64,000 nt of DNA from assembly GCF_000382705.1 (NCBI RefSeq), contig NZ_ARQE01000008.1, positions 152,919-216,918 of the forward strand. The letters run 5' to 3'. Shown here piece after piece: positions 38,562 through 47,663 of the stretch. Below the pieces are notes generated by a model that saw nothing but the letters and a program-made list of their open reading frames with translations, was not told the DNA's origin and searched no databases. Positions within the stretch are counted from its first letter, which is position 1. The number at the start of each line of letters is the position of its first letter. The DNA comes from Aureimonas ureilytica DSM 18598 = NBRC 106430 (GTDB taxonomy: Bacteria; Pseudomonadota; Alphaproteobacteria; Rhizobiales; Rhizobiaceae). Both the position numbers and the translations under genes were made by a program.

Positions 38562-39701
38562 TCAGACGTTGGTGATGTTGTAGACCGTGTCGGTGAAGCG
38601 CAGCTGCTCGACATTCGTCACGGACGCGCCGTAGCCGTCCGAGAAGTTGACGACGGTCGTGTGGTCGTGGGTCGCGACCGTCGCGTCCGTGAAATGGCGA
38701 TCCGAGAAGTTCACCGTGTCGGAACCCGCGCCGCCGTCCAGCGTGTCGTGGCCGACGCCGTAATGGGCGATCTGGAAATAGTCCGATCCGTCGCCGCCCA
38801 TCACGCTGTCGCCGACGCCGTAGGCCATCAGGTAATCGTCGCCCGCCCCGCCCGAAAGCGTGGCATGGCCGCCCGTCGAGCCGAGGATCGAATCGGCCCC
38901 GTCGCCGCCGAAGGCGTAGGCGCCCGCGCCGCTCGTGTCGTGCAGCATGATCGTGTCGTCGCCCGCCCCGCCGAGGATCGTGGCATGCTCGCCATAGGAG
39001 TCCACGGTGGAGCCGTGGAGCGAGCCGGATCCGTCGATCGTGTCATAGGCGCCGTGCGAGGCGATCGTGTCGCCGCTCGTGTGGATCAGATTGTTGTCGC
39101 CATGCGTCTCGATCGAGGCATGGGCGCCGAAGATCGTGTCGAACCCGCCGGTGGACTGGATCGTGTCGCCGCCGCCGCCGGCGTGAATCTGCGTGTGTCC
39201 GTTCGCTCCGCCCGCCAGATAGCTGCCGTCGGTCCCGGCCCAGAGCGTGTCCATGCCGCTGCCGCCGATCAGCGTGTCGTGGCCGCCCCCGCCGAACAGC
39301 GTCTGGTTGCCGCCTCCCGTTCCGCCGACGAGACTGTCGTTGCCGAGCCCCCCGTGGACCGTCGCGTCGCCCGCGCCGGCGGTGATCGTGTCGCCGCCGT
39401 TCGAGCCGAAGACCGTGTCGTTGCCGAGCCCCGTGAGATGGATCGTGCCGCTGTCGCCGAGCACCACCGTGGTGCCCGCGCTGCCGCCGTCCACCGCCAC
39501 GTCGTGCGAGGCCGGCGAGGTCACCACTACGGCAGCATCGCCCGATCCGGCGGCGACGCTGTCGCTGCCGGAGGCCTGGACCGCGACATGGCCGCTGCCG
39601 GCCAGTCCCTGATCGTCCAGAACGCGATTGATGTGGTCCACCGCCTCCGGTGACAGGGAGTGGAGGGCGGAGGCCTCGGAGCTGCTGTAGATCTCAGCCA
39701 T
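38562..39701 (-). CDS. RTX calcium-binding repeat protein
   Basis: A 379-residue protein. After a 40-residue helical N-terminus (ASALHSLSPEAVDHINRV), almost all of it is beta-roll sequence. Classical nonapeptides such as GGAGDDTIM, GGDGADSIL, GGAGDDYLM, GGDGSDYFQ and GGAGSDTVN lie in the C-terminal half, with degenerate units before them. The C-terminus (VEQLRFTDTVYNITNV) fits the hydrophobic secretion signal of type I substrates. No signal peptide or enzymatic domain is present. It is convergent with the AraC gene. A type I ATPase and adaptor at 52.4-55.4 kb are the obvious exporter, though not adjacent. It may be a small surface-layer or matrix protein. Confidence 0.88.
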   Translation of the reverse strand: MAEIYSSSEASALHSLSPEAVDHINRVLDDQGLAGSGHVAVQASGSDSVAAGSGDAAVVVTSPASHDVAVDGGSAGTTVVLGDSGTIHLTGLGNDTVFGSNGGDTITAGAGDATVHGGLGNDSLVGGTGGGNQTLFGGGGHDTLIGGSGMDTLWAGTDGSYLAGGANGHTQIHAGGGGDTIQSTGGFDTIFGAHASIETHGDNNLIHTSGDTIASHGAYDTIDGSGSLHGSTVDSYGEHATILGGAGDDTIMLHDTSGAGAYAFGGDGADSILGSTGGHATLSGGAGDDYLMAYGVGDSVMGGDGSDYFQIAHYGVGHDTLDGGAGSDTVNFSDRHFTDATVATHDHTTVVNFSDGYGASVTNVEQLRFTDTVYNITNV

Positions 39702-39769
39702 CGGGTGCGCTTAGGATAACCGTCAGCTCAGCCTTTCTCGTCGGGTTGCGGGCGGGTGGATGTCCGAAG

Positions 39770-40639
39770 TCAGGCCGCGCCGGCCTGGGGCATTTCGCGG
39801 CGGAACACGCGCAGCCGGTTTTCGGGCCGGTTGTCCTGACGCGCCACGCTGTCGGGCGCCGTCTCGGTGCGGGTGGCGGGGATCATGTCGAGCCGCAGGC
39901 CGACCAGCGGGTCGAGCGGCGTCGGGCCGGTGAACTCGATCTCGCGGCCCGACTTCTGCACCGGCGAGCCGCCGAGGAACAGCGCTTCGCCGCGCAGGGC
40001 GAGATCGGCGGGCGCGGCGTCCGTGAGGCGCAGCCGAAGGCCGATCAGCGGCAGGGCCTTGCCGCGCGATCCGGCATAGGCGCCGGCCGGAAACCAGTTG
40101 GACCAGCCGCCGGTTCGCCCGCCCGTCGCCACCTGATATTCGACCGGGCAGTCGGCACCGACGCCGCGCAGCTCCAGCCCTTCGATGCGGCCGGGCAGGG
40201 CGGGGCCGCAGAGCCATTCGCCGCGCGCCGCCGACAGATCGCCGCGAAGCGAGACATGGGCGCGCACCAGGAATTCGCTGGCGCCGGGCGCGAGCGCCGG
40301 GCGCTGGCGGGAGGCCGGCGCGGCGATCGACAGGCGGGGCGCCTCGATGCGGGAGAGTTCGAGCGAGGCCTGAAGGCTGCCGCCGGCTTCGGCGGCGCGA
40401 ATCGTCAGATGGATCGTTCCGTCCTGCTCGGCGAGAACCACGAGACCCTTGCCGGGTTCGGTGAGCGCGCCGAACTCCTCGCCGGGCGCGGTCACGAGAA
40501 AGATGCCTTCGGACGCGGCCTCGACCTGCGCCACGGGCGGCACGGAAAGGTTCAGCGCGTAAGCGGGGTCGAAGCGGTACACGAGGGAATGCAGTCCCCG
40601 CGTCACCTGCAGAACGGCCTTGCGCTCCTGTTCCATCAT
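39770..40639 (-). CDS. Protein of unknown function in the surface locus, with a ChW-like segment
   Basis: A 289-residue beta-rich protein with no signal peptide. I do not recognise a family over the full length. A C-terminal segment (about residues 190-235) reads like a W-rich repeat (GGWSNWFPAGAYAGSRGKAL, then GLRLRL), resembling the ChW-type hydrophobic-W repeat found in some cell-surface proteins. The start is the ATG at 40639 with GGGGAG upstream; the extension to 40774 is A+T-rich and non-coding. It is divergent from the module/SapC operon and convergent with nothing, lying 68 bp upstream of the RTX gene on the same strand. It could share a transcript with the RTX gene and act with it. 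Confidence 0.65.
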   Translation of the reverse strand: MMEQERKAVLQVTRGLHSLVYRFDPAYALNLSVPPVAQVEAASEGIFLVTAPGEEFGALTEPGKGLVVLAEQDGTIHLTIRAAEAGGSLQASLELSRIEAPRLSIAAPASRQRPALAPGASEFLVRAHVSLRGDLSAARGEWLCGPALPGRIEGLELRGVGADCPVEYQVATGGRTGGWSNWFPAGAYAGSRGKALPLIGLRLRLTDAAPADLALRGEALFLGGSPVQKSGREIEFTGPTPLDPLVGLRLDMIPATRTETAPDSVARQDNRPENRLRVFRREMPQAGAA

Positions 40640-40953
40640 CGCTCCGCTCCCCTGTCCGTTGTGGCTGAATTTTGTTGGTCGATCTTCTTTCCCGACCAAT
40701 ACACCCGCCTTCGTGAAATAAGTCCTTCCAAGATCGCCCGGCTTGCCGACAAAACAGCGGAACAATTCATTCAAATCAGAGACTTGTTAGTGTTAATGTC
40801 CATTTGCCATGAAGGCGCGGCGGCCCCTCGGGCGGCGTGCACGCGCCGCGACGCGCGATGCGAAAGACCTGATCCGGGTTCGGGATTTGTATACGGATGC
40901 GTAACATCCTCGGAGTAATTTGAATCATCATTCTTCTGAGAGACGTGACCGAC
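40640..40953. other. A+T-richer divergent promoter region of the surface locus
   Basis: About 314 bp between the unknown gene at 39770-40639 and the eight-gene operon. It is clearly less GC-rich than the flanks. It contains inverted repeats at 40675-40699 and a smaller one, GGATG-CGTAA-CATCC, at 40895-40909, but no gene. Confidence 0.55.
40675..40699. promoter_or_regulatory. Inverted repeat in the divergent promoter region
   Basis: TTGGTCG and CGACCAA, perfect 7-bp arms with an 11-bp T/C-rich spacer, 36 bp upstream of the minus-strand start codon. A candidate operator or leader hairpin. Confidence 0.4.
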
Positions 40954-41787
40954 ATGATCAGGGGCAGTATCGAGTCCGTTACCAGCGATGCCATCCAGGG
41001 ATGGATCTTCTCGGAAGACGGGCGCATCCGTGAGCGCACCATCCTCGCCTTCCGCGGCGACGTGTGCATCGGGGCCGGAACGGTGAACATGTTCCGCGCC
41101 GATCTGGCGGATGCCGGCATCGGCGACGGGCAGCTGGGCTTCCGCTTCCCGATCTCGGTGGACCCGAGCGAGGCCGGCGCGGTCTATGTGAAGCTCGAAG
41201 GCAGCGACGCGGTCATTCTCCAGTCCAGCGCCCTGATCGGCACGAGCGCCAAGGTGGAAAGCCGCCTCGACCGCACCGAGATGCGCAAGCGCCTCGCCGA
41301 ACTCAAATGGGCGCTGAAGCACGGCCGCATCCCGCAGTCCGACTTCGACTTCCTGCGCATTCTCTGGTCCTTCGGCGCCTACGAGCGGGGCCTCGCCCGC
41401 CGCGTGCCGACCGATGGCTCCATGGTCATGGACAAGCCGCTGACCGTCGCCGAACAGCTGATGGAAAGCTATGTCGGCCTCGAGGTCCAGATCTCGCAGA
41501 CCGAGATCACCGACGGCGCCGAGCTTCAGGCCGAGATCGCGCGTCTCGCCTCGCTCCCCGACGCCGCGCCGCTCTTGGCGCTTCATTCGGCCGACCGGGC
41601 GCGCCTGCGCGTCATGGAAGGCACGCATGTGTCCGGCACGGCCGGCGAAACGCCCCAGGGCACGCTCGCCGACTACACGCTGACGCCCGAGAACCTCGTG
41701 ATGATCGACATCCGCGCCTCGACCGAGCTGGCCGTGCCGACGGGCGGGCGCGTCATCGCCCTGTCCGCCGTGCCGGCGGTCTCGTGA
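40954..41787 (+). CDS. GW/GF-module protein, first gene of the surface operon
   Basis: A 277-residue soluble protein without a recognised family. Its N-terminal ~90 residues are the GW/GF module: MIRGSIESVTSDAIQGWIFS, then FRADLADAGIGDGQLGFRFP. Next comes a ~60-residue helical part (RKRLAELKWALKHGRIPQ) and a C-terminal beta part. The paralogue at 45205-46035 begins at the equivalent Met (MIQGHIDF), which is why ATG 40954 is preferred over GTG 40945. It heads an eight-gene run in one direction; a 59-bp gap separates it from the next gene. A carbohydrate- or glycoprotein-binding role is a guess from context. Confidence 0.8.
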   Translation: MIRGSIESVTSDAIQGWIFSEDGRIRERTILAFRGDVCIGAGTVNMFRADLADAGIGDGQLGFRFPISVDPSEAGAVYVKLEGSDAVILQSSALIGTSAKVESRLDRTEMRKRLAELKWALKHGRIPQSDFDFLRILWSFGAYERGLARRVPTDGSMVMDKPLTVAEQLMESYVGLEVQISQTEITDGAELQAEIARLASLPDAAPLLALHSADRARLRVMEGTHVSGTAGETPQGTLADYTLTPENLVMIDIRASTELAVPTGGRVIALSAVPAVS

Positions 41788-41846
41788 CGCCGGCCCGCAC
41801 CGACCCGTAACGCGGAGCCTCGAGAGGTTCGGCGGGATTTCGTGAC

Positions 41847-43925
41847 ATGCTGAACCTCGCCCCCATCCTCTACGCTTCGCCCGAACTCTCGCCCTCGCTC
41901 GGCGGGCAATGGCGCGGTCGCATCGACCGGATCGACCCGGTGAACGGGATCGAGGGCTGGGCGCTGGCGATCGACGACCCGGCGCGCCCGGTGGAGTTGG
42001 AACTGACCGTCGGCGGCTATGTCCTGTCGCTCGGCACGACGGGGCTCGCCCGCCCCGATATCGACCTCCACGTCTCGCCGCTGTCGCGCGCGGGCTTTCG
42101 CTTCGCGCCCTCGCTCTTCGGCCGGCTGGCGCGGCTCTCGGCGCATCGGCGCGACAAGCCGGTGGCGCTGCGCATCGCGGGCACCGACGTCACGCTTCTG
42201 CCGCCGGGCGGCCGCGCGCCGAGCGTCGGCGAACTCGTGGCCGAATGGCGCGAGACGATCCTGGCCGATCTCGGCCGGCGCGAAGCACCGCGCTCCAAGG
42301 GCGACCGGCTGCTGGCGCAGTTGCGCGCGCTGCGCCTCGACGCCGAACCCTTGCGCGAGCGCGCCCTTCGCCCGCTGTCGGACGGCGAGATCGGCCAGAT
42401 CGATCTCGTGCATCTCTCCTCGGACGGGCAGGTCTGGTTCATCGGCTGGTGCAAGCGCGGCGTGGAAACGGAGTTTCCCGCCCTCATCGCCGACCGCGTC
42501 AAATATCCCGCCGGCATCGCCATCGCCCCCTACGAGCGCTCCGACCTCTCGGCCAATTGCGTCGGGGTCGTCGGCCTGATCGAAACCGGCTGGACGCCGC
42601 CCGCCCAGTTCAAGGACGGGTTCATCTATGTCGGGCGCGCGGGCCAGTTCCACCTGCGCTTCGGCCCGCAGACGCGGCTCGTGCGCGCGGAGGCCTTCAC
42701 CTCGGCCTATCAGCAGCTTCAGCCCGCGCTCGTCGGCGGGCAGGGCGAGGCGATGGGCGCGGTTCTCGCCTCGCTCGCCAACTGGCTGCCGGGCGCGTCC
42801 GTGGCGGGCGGCGTCTTCGTGGAAGGCGGCGTCGACCGGCTGCTCCTCATTCCCGGGTTCGGCTGCATCGCCGAAGGCTGGGCCGTGAGCCCCGCCAAGC
42901 GCACCGAGACCTTCCATCTGAAGATCGGCGACACGGTGCTGACGGCGGACGAGAGCGCCACCTATTTCCGGCCGCGCACCGATCTGCAGGGCGCCTTCGG
43001 CTCCGCCCCCTCCGTCACCGCGCGCGCCGGCTTCACCACGATCTTCCGGGGCGCGCTGCCGGTCGGCGCGGCGGCCGCGCCGCTCCTGCGCGTCGTTCTG
43101 GAGGACGGCACCTCGGCGGTCCTGCGCGTCGATCCCAAAGTGCCGCGCCGCGTCGATCTCGTGTCGGACGGCGACGAGGTCCTGGCGCTCTATCCCTCGC
43201 TGCGCTTCGAGGCCTGCTACCCGGCGCTTCTCGCCGCCGTGCAGGACACGCTGCGGGCCGAATGGCGCGCGCCCTCGGTGCTGGCGCTCGAACCCGCGCC
43301 GGAAGTCGTGGTGCAGCGCCTGCCCCATGACGAGGGGAATCTGCGCCTCGCCTTCGACCGCGCCGCGCGCTTCCTGCCCGACATGGCCCCCGGCACGGGC
43401 CTCGCCTTCGTCGCCGACACCGGCCGCACCCGCACCGAGGCGCTCCTGCGCTTCGAGGAGCTGCGCGCGCGCACCGACGCGCCGCTCTCGCTGTTCGTGG
43501 TCGCCCATCCCGACGACATCCTCGCCGAGCTTCCCTGGATGCTGACGCGGCTTGAAGCCAGGCGCTTCGTCTATGCGGGGCGCGGCGTGGCGCTCACCCA
43601 GGCAGGCTGGGCCGGCGCGCGCGACAGTCTCGCGCGCCACGGGCATGCGGTGGACCGGTTCGAGATCGTCGACGACGAAGGCCGGCCCGACCGGGTGGAC
43701 GGCGCGCTCTCCGCGACCGCCTTCGGCTGGAGCACGCCGGCGCTTCTCGACTGGAGCCGCATGGCGCCCCGCTTCCTGCGCGGCACGTATGGCACCGGCG
43801 CGCTCCCTGTCCGGCCCGGCTTCGACCGGCTCGTTCCGGGCGGCGCGATCCGGCTGGAGCGCCCCCGCGCCTCGCGCCTCGCCGATCTCGTCGAAGCCGA
43901 CATCCTGAAAGGCGCATCGCGATGA
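41847..43925 (+). CDS. Large GW/GF-module protein of unknown function
   Basis: A 692-residue protein without signal peptide or known enzyme motif. It contains two GW/GF modules: one at about 20-115 (GRIDRIDPVNGIEGWALAID, then SRAGFRFAPSLF) and one at about 335-430 (GFGCIAEGWAVSP, then ARAGFTTIFRGAL). The segment between them is helical. The C-terminal ~250 residues alternate hydrophobic and charged stretches, with LSLFVVAHPDDILAELPWML and a PDRVDGAL block that could be a Rossmann-like domain. It overlaps the next glycosyltransferase start by four bases (ATGA). It could be a scaffold or acceptor-recognition subunit for the transferases; evidence is contextual only. Confidence 0.75.
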   Translation: MLNLAPILYASPELSPSLGGQWRGRIDRIDPVNGIEGWALAIDDPARPVELELTVGGYVLSLGTTGLARPDIDLHVSPLSRAGFRFAPSLFGRLARLSAHRRDKPVALRIAGTDVTLLPPGGRAPSVGELVAEWRETILADLGRREAPRSKGDRLLAQLRALRLDAEPLRERALRPLSDGEIGQIDLVHLSSDGQVWFIGWCKRGVETEFPALIADRVKYPAGIAIAPYERSDLSANCVGVVGLIETGWTPPAQFKDGFIYVGRAGQFHLRFGPQTRLVRAEAFTSAYQQLQPALVGGQGEAMGAVLASLANWLPGASVAGGVFVEGGVDRLLLIPGFGCIAEGWAVSPAKRTETFHLKIGDTVLTADESATYFRPRTDLQGAFGSAPSVTARAGFTTIFRGALPVGAAAAPLLRVVLEDGTSAVLRVDPKVPRRVDLVSDGDEVLALYPSLRFEACYPALLAAVQDTLRAEWRAPSVLALEPAPEVVVQRLPHDEGNLRLAFDRAARFLPDMAPGTGLAFVADTGRTRTEALLRFEELRARTDAPLSLFVVAHPDDILAELPWMLTRLEARRFVYAGRGVALTQAGWAGARDSLARHGHAVDRFEIVDDEGRPDRVDGALSATAFGWSTPALLDWSRMAPRFLRGTYGTGALPVRPGFDRLVPGGAIRLERPRASRLADLVEADILKGASR

Positions 43926-45208
43926 AGCTCGGGCCGATCCGTCACTTGGGCTTCGAACAGGCGCTTCTTCCCCAGCGCATGGCGATCGTCTCGCACAGCC
44001 ATCCGTCCATCTCCAAGGGCGGCGCGGAAATCTCGGCCTATGCGCTTTATCGGGGCCTGCGCGAGATCGGCGTCGATGCGATCTATATCGGCTCCTGCGC
44101 CACCACCGATCGCCACAAGCTCTCGCTCGGGCACGAGACCGAATTCGCCGTGTTCCGCGACGCGGCGCGCTACGACCATTTCTACCATCTCTCCCCGGCG
44201 GGCGAGGAAGAGGAGCTTCTGCGCATCCTCCGGGAGGAGCGGATCGGCCTCGTCAATTTCCACCATTTCTACAATCTCGGCCTCAACGCGCTGCGCGCCG
44301 CGCAGCGTTTGCCGGGCGTTCTGAACTTCCTGACGATCCACGAATTCCTGGCCATCTGTCACAATCACGGGCAGATGGTGACGCGGCCGGCGCAGGTCCT
44401 GTGCGAGCGCGCGCGCTGGGACGACTGCACGAGTTGCTTCCCCACAGAGAGCCGCAACCGCTTCCAGATGCGCAAGGAAACGATGCTGGACGGGTTCGGC
44501 GCGTTCGACGGCTTCGTCTCGCCGAGCCGGTTCCTCGCCGAGCGCTTCATCGAATGGGGCCTCGGGGCCGACCGCACCACGGTGATCGAGAACGGGCTTC
44601 TGTCCGCCCCCGAGGCGAAGACCGGCGAGCGCGGCGAGGGGGCCTGGGTCTTCGGCTTCTTCGGCCAGATCACGCCGTTCAAGGGCGTCGACGTCATTCT
44701 CGACGCGGCCGATCTCATCGCCAAGGACCCCGATCTCTCACGCAAGGTGCGCCTGCGCATCCACGGCAATCTCGTCGGCCAGTCGGCGAGCTTCACGGAA
44801 CGTTTCGAAGCGGCGCTGAAGGCCTATCCGTTCCTGAGCTATGCGGGCGCCTATTCCAACGCCTCCGTGCATCGGCTCATGGCAGATTGCGACTATCTCG
44901 TGATCCCCAGCAAATGGTGGGAGAACTCGCCCGTCGTCATTCAGGAAGCCTATTCGGTGGGCCTGCCGGTGATCTGCACGGGCATCGGCGGCATGGCCGA
45001 GAAAGTGCCGAACGGCGTGTCGGGCCTGCATTTCCGCCTCGGCGACGCGAGCGATCTCCTGCGCGCGGTGAAGCTCGCCGCCGACGGGCGCAACCATGCC
45101 ACGCTGAAGAGCGGCATTCCGCCGGTCATCTCCGCGCGCGGCATGGCCGAGCGCTACCTTGCCTTCTTCGCCTCCATGGCCGCCAGCCGACTGGTGGAGA
45201 TCGGATGA
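43922..45208 (+). CDS. GT4-family glycosyltransferase
   Basis: A 428-residue GT-B enzyme. The N-terminal acceptor domain has HPSISKGGAEISAYALYRGL (GGAE glycine-rich loop). The C-terminal donor domain has FGFFGQITPFKGVDVILDAA and the E-x7-E region in WWENSPVVIQEAYSVGLPVI. A Cys-containing insert (ICHNHGQMVTRP, CERARWDDCTSCFP) follows the first Rossmann part. It adds a nucleotide-sugar-derived residue to a surface glycan or lipid-linked intermediate; the sugar is unknown. Start and stop overlap both neighbours by four bases. Confidence 0.92.
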   Translation: MKLGPIRHLGFEQALLPQRMAIVSHSHPSISKGGAEISAYALYRGLREIGVDAIYIGSCATTDRHKLSLGHETEFAVFRDAARYDHFYHLSPAGEEEELLRILREERIGLVNFHHFYNLGLNALRAAQRLPGVLNFLTIHEFLAICHNHGQMVTRPAQVLCERARWDDCTSCFPTESRNRFQMRKETMLDGFGAFDGFVSPSRFLAERFIEWGLGADRTTVIENGLLSAPEAKTGERGEGAWVFGFFGQITPFKGVDVILDAADLIAKDPDLSRKVRLRIHGNLVGQSASFTERFEAALKAYPFLSYAGAYSNASVHRLMADCDYLVIPSKWWENSPVVIQEAYSVGLPVICTGIGGMAEKVPNGVSGLHFRLGDASDLLRAVKLAADGRNHATLKSGIPPVISARGMAERYLAFFASMAASRLVEIG

Positions 45209-46035
45209 TCCAGGGCCATATCGACTTCGTTTCGCGCTCGCGCGTGGAGGGGTGGATCAGCAGCCCGCATTGGCCGCTGCGCGGCGCGAGGGTTCTCGCC
45301 TTTCTCGACGAAACCTGCGTCGGCGGCGGGGTGGTGGACCTCTTCCGGCAGGATCTCGCCGATGCCGGCGTCGGCGACGGGTTCGTCGGCTTCCGCATCC
45401 CCGTGGCGCTGGAGCCCTGGCACGACACGCGCCTTCTCGACATCCGGCTGGAGGGCAGCGCCTTTCTTCTGAAGCAGCGCCGCGTCTGCCTCGCGCCGCG
45501 CGAAAGCGTCGGCGAGGACCGCCGCCGCCAGGGGCGCGACCCCGAATCCCTGTCCTGGATGCTGGCGCGCGGCTGGATCACCCAGCCGCAGCACGACGCC
45601 TTGCGCCTTCTCAGCCTCCTCGGAGCGCACACCCAGCTTCTGCCGCCCGCCCTGTCGCATCTCGAACCCCGGCGGCGCTGCGACGAGGTGGCGATGATCG
45701 CGGCGGGGATTCTGGAAGTTCACCTCTTGCAGCCCATGGCGCTCGAAATCCGCGAGGATCTCGGCTTCGAGGCGCTCGCCCCCTTGCGCGAGGAACTGCG
45801 CGAGACCTTTCCCGCCGTGCCGCCGGTGATCGGCGTCTGGGCCACGCGGCGCGGCGCGCTCGGCGTCGAGGAAGGCGCGCATCAGGGCGGTCCCGCCGGC
45901 GCGTCGAACCCGATCGAGCACGGGTTCGGGGATCGCGAGCTTCTGCTTCTCAATCTCGACACGCAGCCGAGCCTGCCGCGCGGCGCGGGGGCCGATCGCT
46001 TCACCGCCTTCGTTCCGTGCCGGCCGGAGGCCTGA
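45205..46035 (+). CDS. GW/GF-module protein, paralogue of the first operon gene
   Basis: A 276-residue protein beginning with the GW/GF module (MIQGHIDFVSRSRVEGWISS, then FRQDLADAGVGDGFVGFRIP). It is about as long as the paralogue at 40954-41787 and has the same order: module, helical middle with SWMLARGWITQPQHDALRLL, beta C-terminus. It starts at an ATGA overlap with the GT4 gene and is followed three bases later by a SapC-like gene. Two such paralogues bracketing a transferase suggest interacting subunits. No enzyme motif is seen. Confidence 0.8.
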   Translation: MIQGHIDFVSRSRVEGWISSPHWPLRGARVLAFLDETCVGGGVVDLFRQDLADAGVGDGFVGFRIPVALEPWHDTRLLDIRLEGSAFLLKQRRVCLAPRESVGEDRRRQGRDPESLSWMLARGWITQPQHDALRLLSLLGAHTQLLPPALSHLEPRRRCDEVAMIAAGILEVHLLQPMALEIREDLGFEALAPLREELRETFPAVPPVIGVWATRRGALGVEEGAHQGGPAGASNPIEHGFGDRELLLLNLDTQPSLPRGAGADRFTAFVPCRPEA

Positions 46036-46038
46036 GCC

Positions 46039-46776
46039 ATGCTCGCCGAAGCGCCCCGCCCCCTGTCCGCCGAGCTGATGGCGAACCGCATCTTCTCGCC
46101 CTTCGCCTATCCGCTGCCGCGTCAGGCGCGGATCGTGCCGATCGTGGCGGCGGAAGCGGAACGCCTGGCGGCGACCTTTCCGGTGGTCTGGCAGGCGGGC
46201 GAAAGCGGGCCGGCACTCGTCGTCCTGCGCACCCTCATGGAAAACGGCACGGGCTTTGCGCCGGGAACCGAGCGCGCCCTATCGCTTCTGCCGCTTCTGT
46301 TCCAGGCCTATCCCCTGACACTGCCGGCCGATCTCGGCGGGCCCGGCACAGCGGACCGGCCGGGGCGGCGGTTGATGCTGGACACGGCCTGCGCCGACGA
46401 GCCGGGTGACGCGGGCGCGCCGATCGCGACCAGCGACGGCAAGCTGTCGCGTGGCACGGAACTTCGCCTGCGCGCCCTGGAACTCTTCGAGCGCGATCTC
46501 GCGCGCACGCGCGCTCTCGGCGCGGCGCTCCTGCGCCACGGCCTTCTGGAGCCCTGGTCGCTCGCCTTCGATCTCGGCGCCGGCCAGCGCTGCGAGATCA
46601 CCGATCTTCTGGTCGTCGCCCCGCGCGTCTTCGACACGCCGGCGCTCGCCCCCGTCATGGAGGAGTTCGGGATCGCCGCCGCGCGGCTTCTCAGCCTCCA
46701 TCGCCTGTCGCTGTTTCGCACCGGCCAGCTTCTGGTTCTGGCACGCGCGGCGACCGCCAGGGGGATCGCCGCATGA
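46039..46776 (+). CDS. SapC-like protein (first copy)
   Basis: A 245-residue protein with the SapC-family look: RIFSPFAYPLPRQARIVPIV, AAEAERLAATFPVVWQAG and LPLLFQAYPLTLP, followed by a charged helical C-terminus. SapC was named from the Campylobacter fetus S-layer locus. Related proteins are widespread in alphaproteobacteria near surface-protein and exporter genes and their biochemical role is not established. It has no signal peptide, so it probably acts in the cytoplasm before export. It overlaps the second SapC-like gene by four bases. Confidence 0.78.
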   Translation: MLAEAPRPLSAELMANRIFSPFAYPLPRQARIVPIVAAEAERLAATFPVVWQAGESGPALVVLRTLMENGTGFAPGTERALSLLPLLFQAYPLTLPADLGGPGTADRPGRRLMLDTACADEPGDAGAPIATSDGKLSRGTELRLRALELFERDLARTRALGAALLRHGLLEPWSLAFDLGAGQRCEITDLLVVAPRVFDTPALAPVMEEFGIAAARLLSLHRLSLFRTGQLLVLARAATARGIAA

Positions 46777-47663
46777 GCGAGGGCGTCCCGCTTCTCGCCT
46801 TCATCAACCAGCGTTTTGCGCCCGCGCGCCGCTTCGGCTTCGCGCTGGAAACCGGCTTCGTGCCGATCAACGACACCGAATACCTCCTCACCGCCCATCA
46901 CCTGCCGCTCGTTGTGCGCATCGTCGCCGGAACGCCGATCCTCGCGGCGCTCCTTCGCACAGGCGACCTCGCGCGGCCGGCGATCGACGCGGAAGGCGCA
47001 TGGCGCCTCGGCTATCTGCCGATCGCGCTGCGCACCTATCCCTTCGTCCTCGCCGAGCGCGAGGCGGCGCGGCCGATCGACGAGATCGACGTTCTGCCCC
47101 ATCACGGCCAGATCGGCGCGCAAGGCGCGGTGATCTGCGTAGATTTCGCCTCGGGCCAGCTCGGCCCCGAAATGACGGCGATCCGCAACACACTGCACAT
47201 GACGCGCGCCGGGGGCAAACGCCTGTCGGCGGCGCTCGATCTCCTGCGCATCGCGGGCGTCCTCGTGCCGCTGGTCGGCGGAAACGGCGAAAGCCGCAGC
47301 GACTGGACCGTGGACCCGGTGGCCTTCGCGGCGCTCGGTGAGGCCGCGAGCGCGGGTCTCGCGCGGCAGTCCTTCCTGCCGCTCGATCTCGCCGGCGCGC
47401 TTCTCTTCTCGCGCCGCCATCTCCAGCCCGATCGCCTGCCCCGGCCGGCGCCCCGCACGCTGGGCGAGGCCGCCAAACCCGCCCCGCCCCCGTCCGACCC
47501 CGCCGACTTCATGCTGGCGAGCCTGGAGGCGATGGATTTCGCGCTGGACGGAAGCGATCTCTTCGATCTCGGCGACGTGGTGCTCGGGGCCGAATTCGCC
47601 CCGCCCGAACCCGCGCCCGAACCCGCCTCTGCCGCCGCTCCGGCCAAGGAACTGGCGGCATGA
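46773..47663 (+). CDS. SapC-like protein (second copy)
   Basis: A 296-residue SapC-family protein: GFVPINDTEYLLTAHHLPLV, IVAGTPILAALLRTGDL and LGYLPIALRTYPFVLAERE. The C-terminal ~80 residues are Pro/Ala-rich with an acidic helix (ADFMLASLEAMDFALDGSDL). It differs enough from the preceding copy that the two probably form a heteromer rather than being a recent duplication. It overlaps both neighbours by four bases. Confidence 0.8.
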   Translation: MSEGVPLLAFINQRFAPARRFGFALETGFVPINDTEYLLTAHHLPLVVRIVAGTPILAALLRTGDLARPAIDAEGAWRLGYLPIALRTYPFVLAEREAARPIDEIDVLPHHGQIGAQGAVICVDFASGQLGPEMTAIRNTLHMTRAGGKRLSAALDLLRIAGVLVPLVGGNGESRSDWTVDPVAFAALGEAASAGLARQSFLPLDLAGALLFSRRHLQPDRLPRPAPRTLGEAAKPAPPPSDPADFMLASLEAMDFALDGSDLFDLGDVVLGAEFAPPEPAPEPASAAAPAKELAA

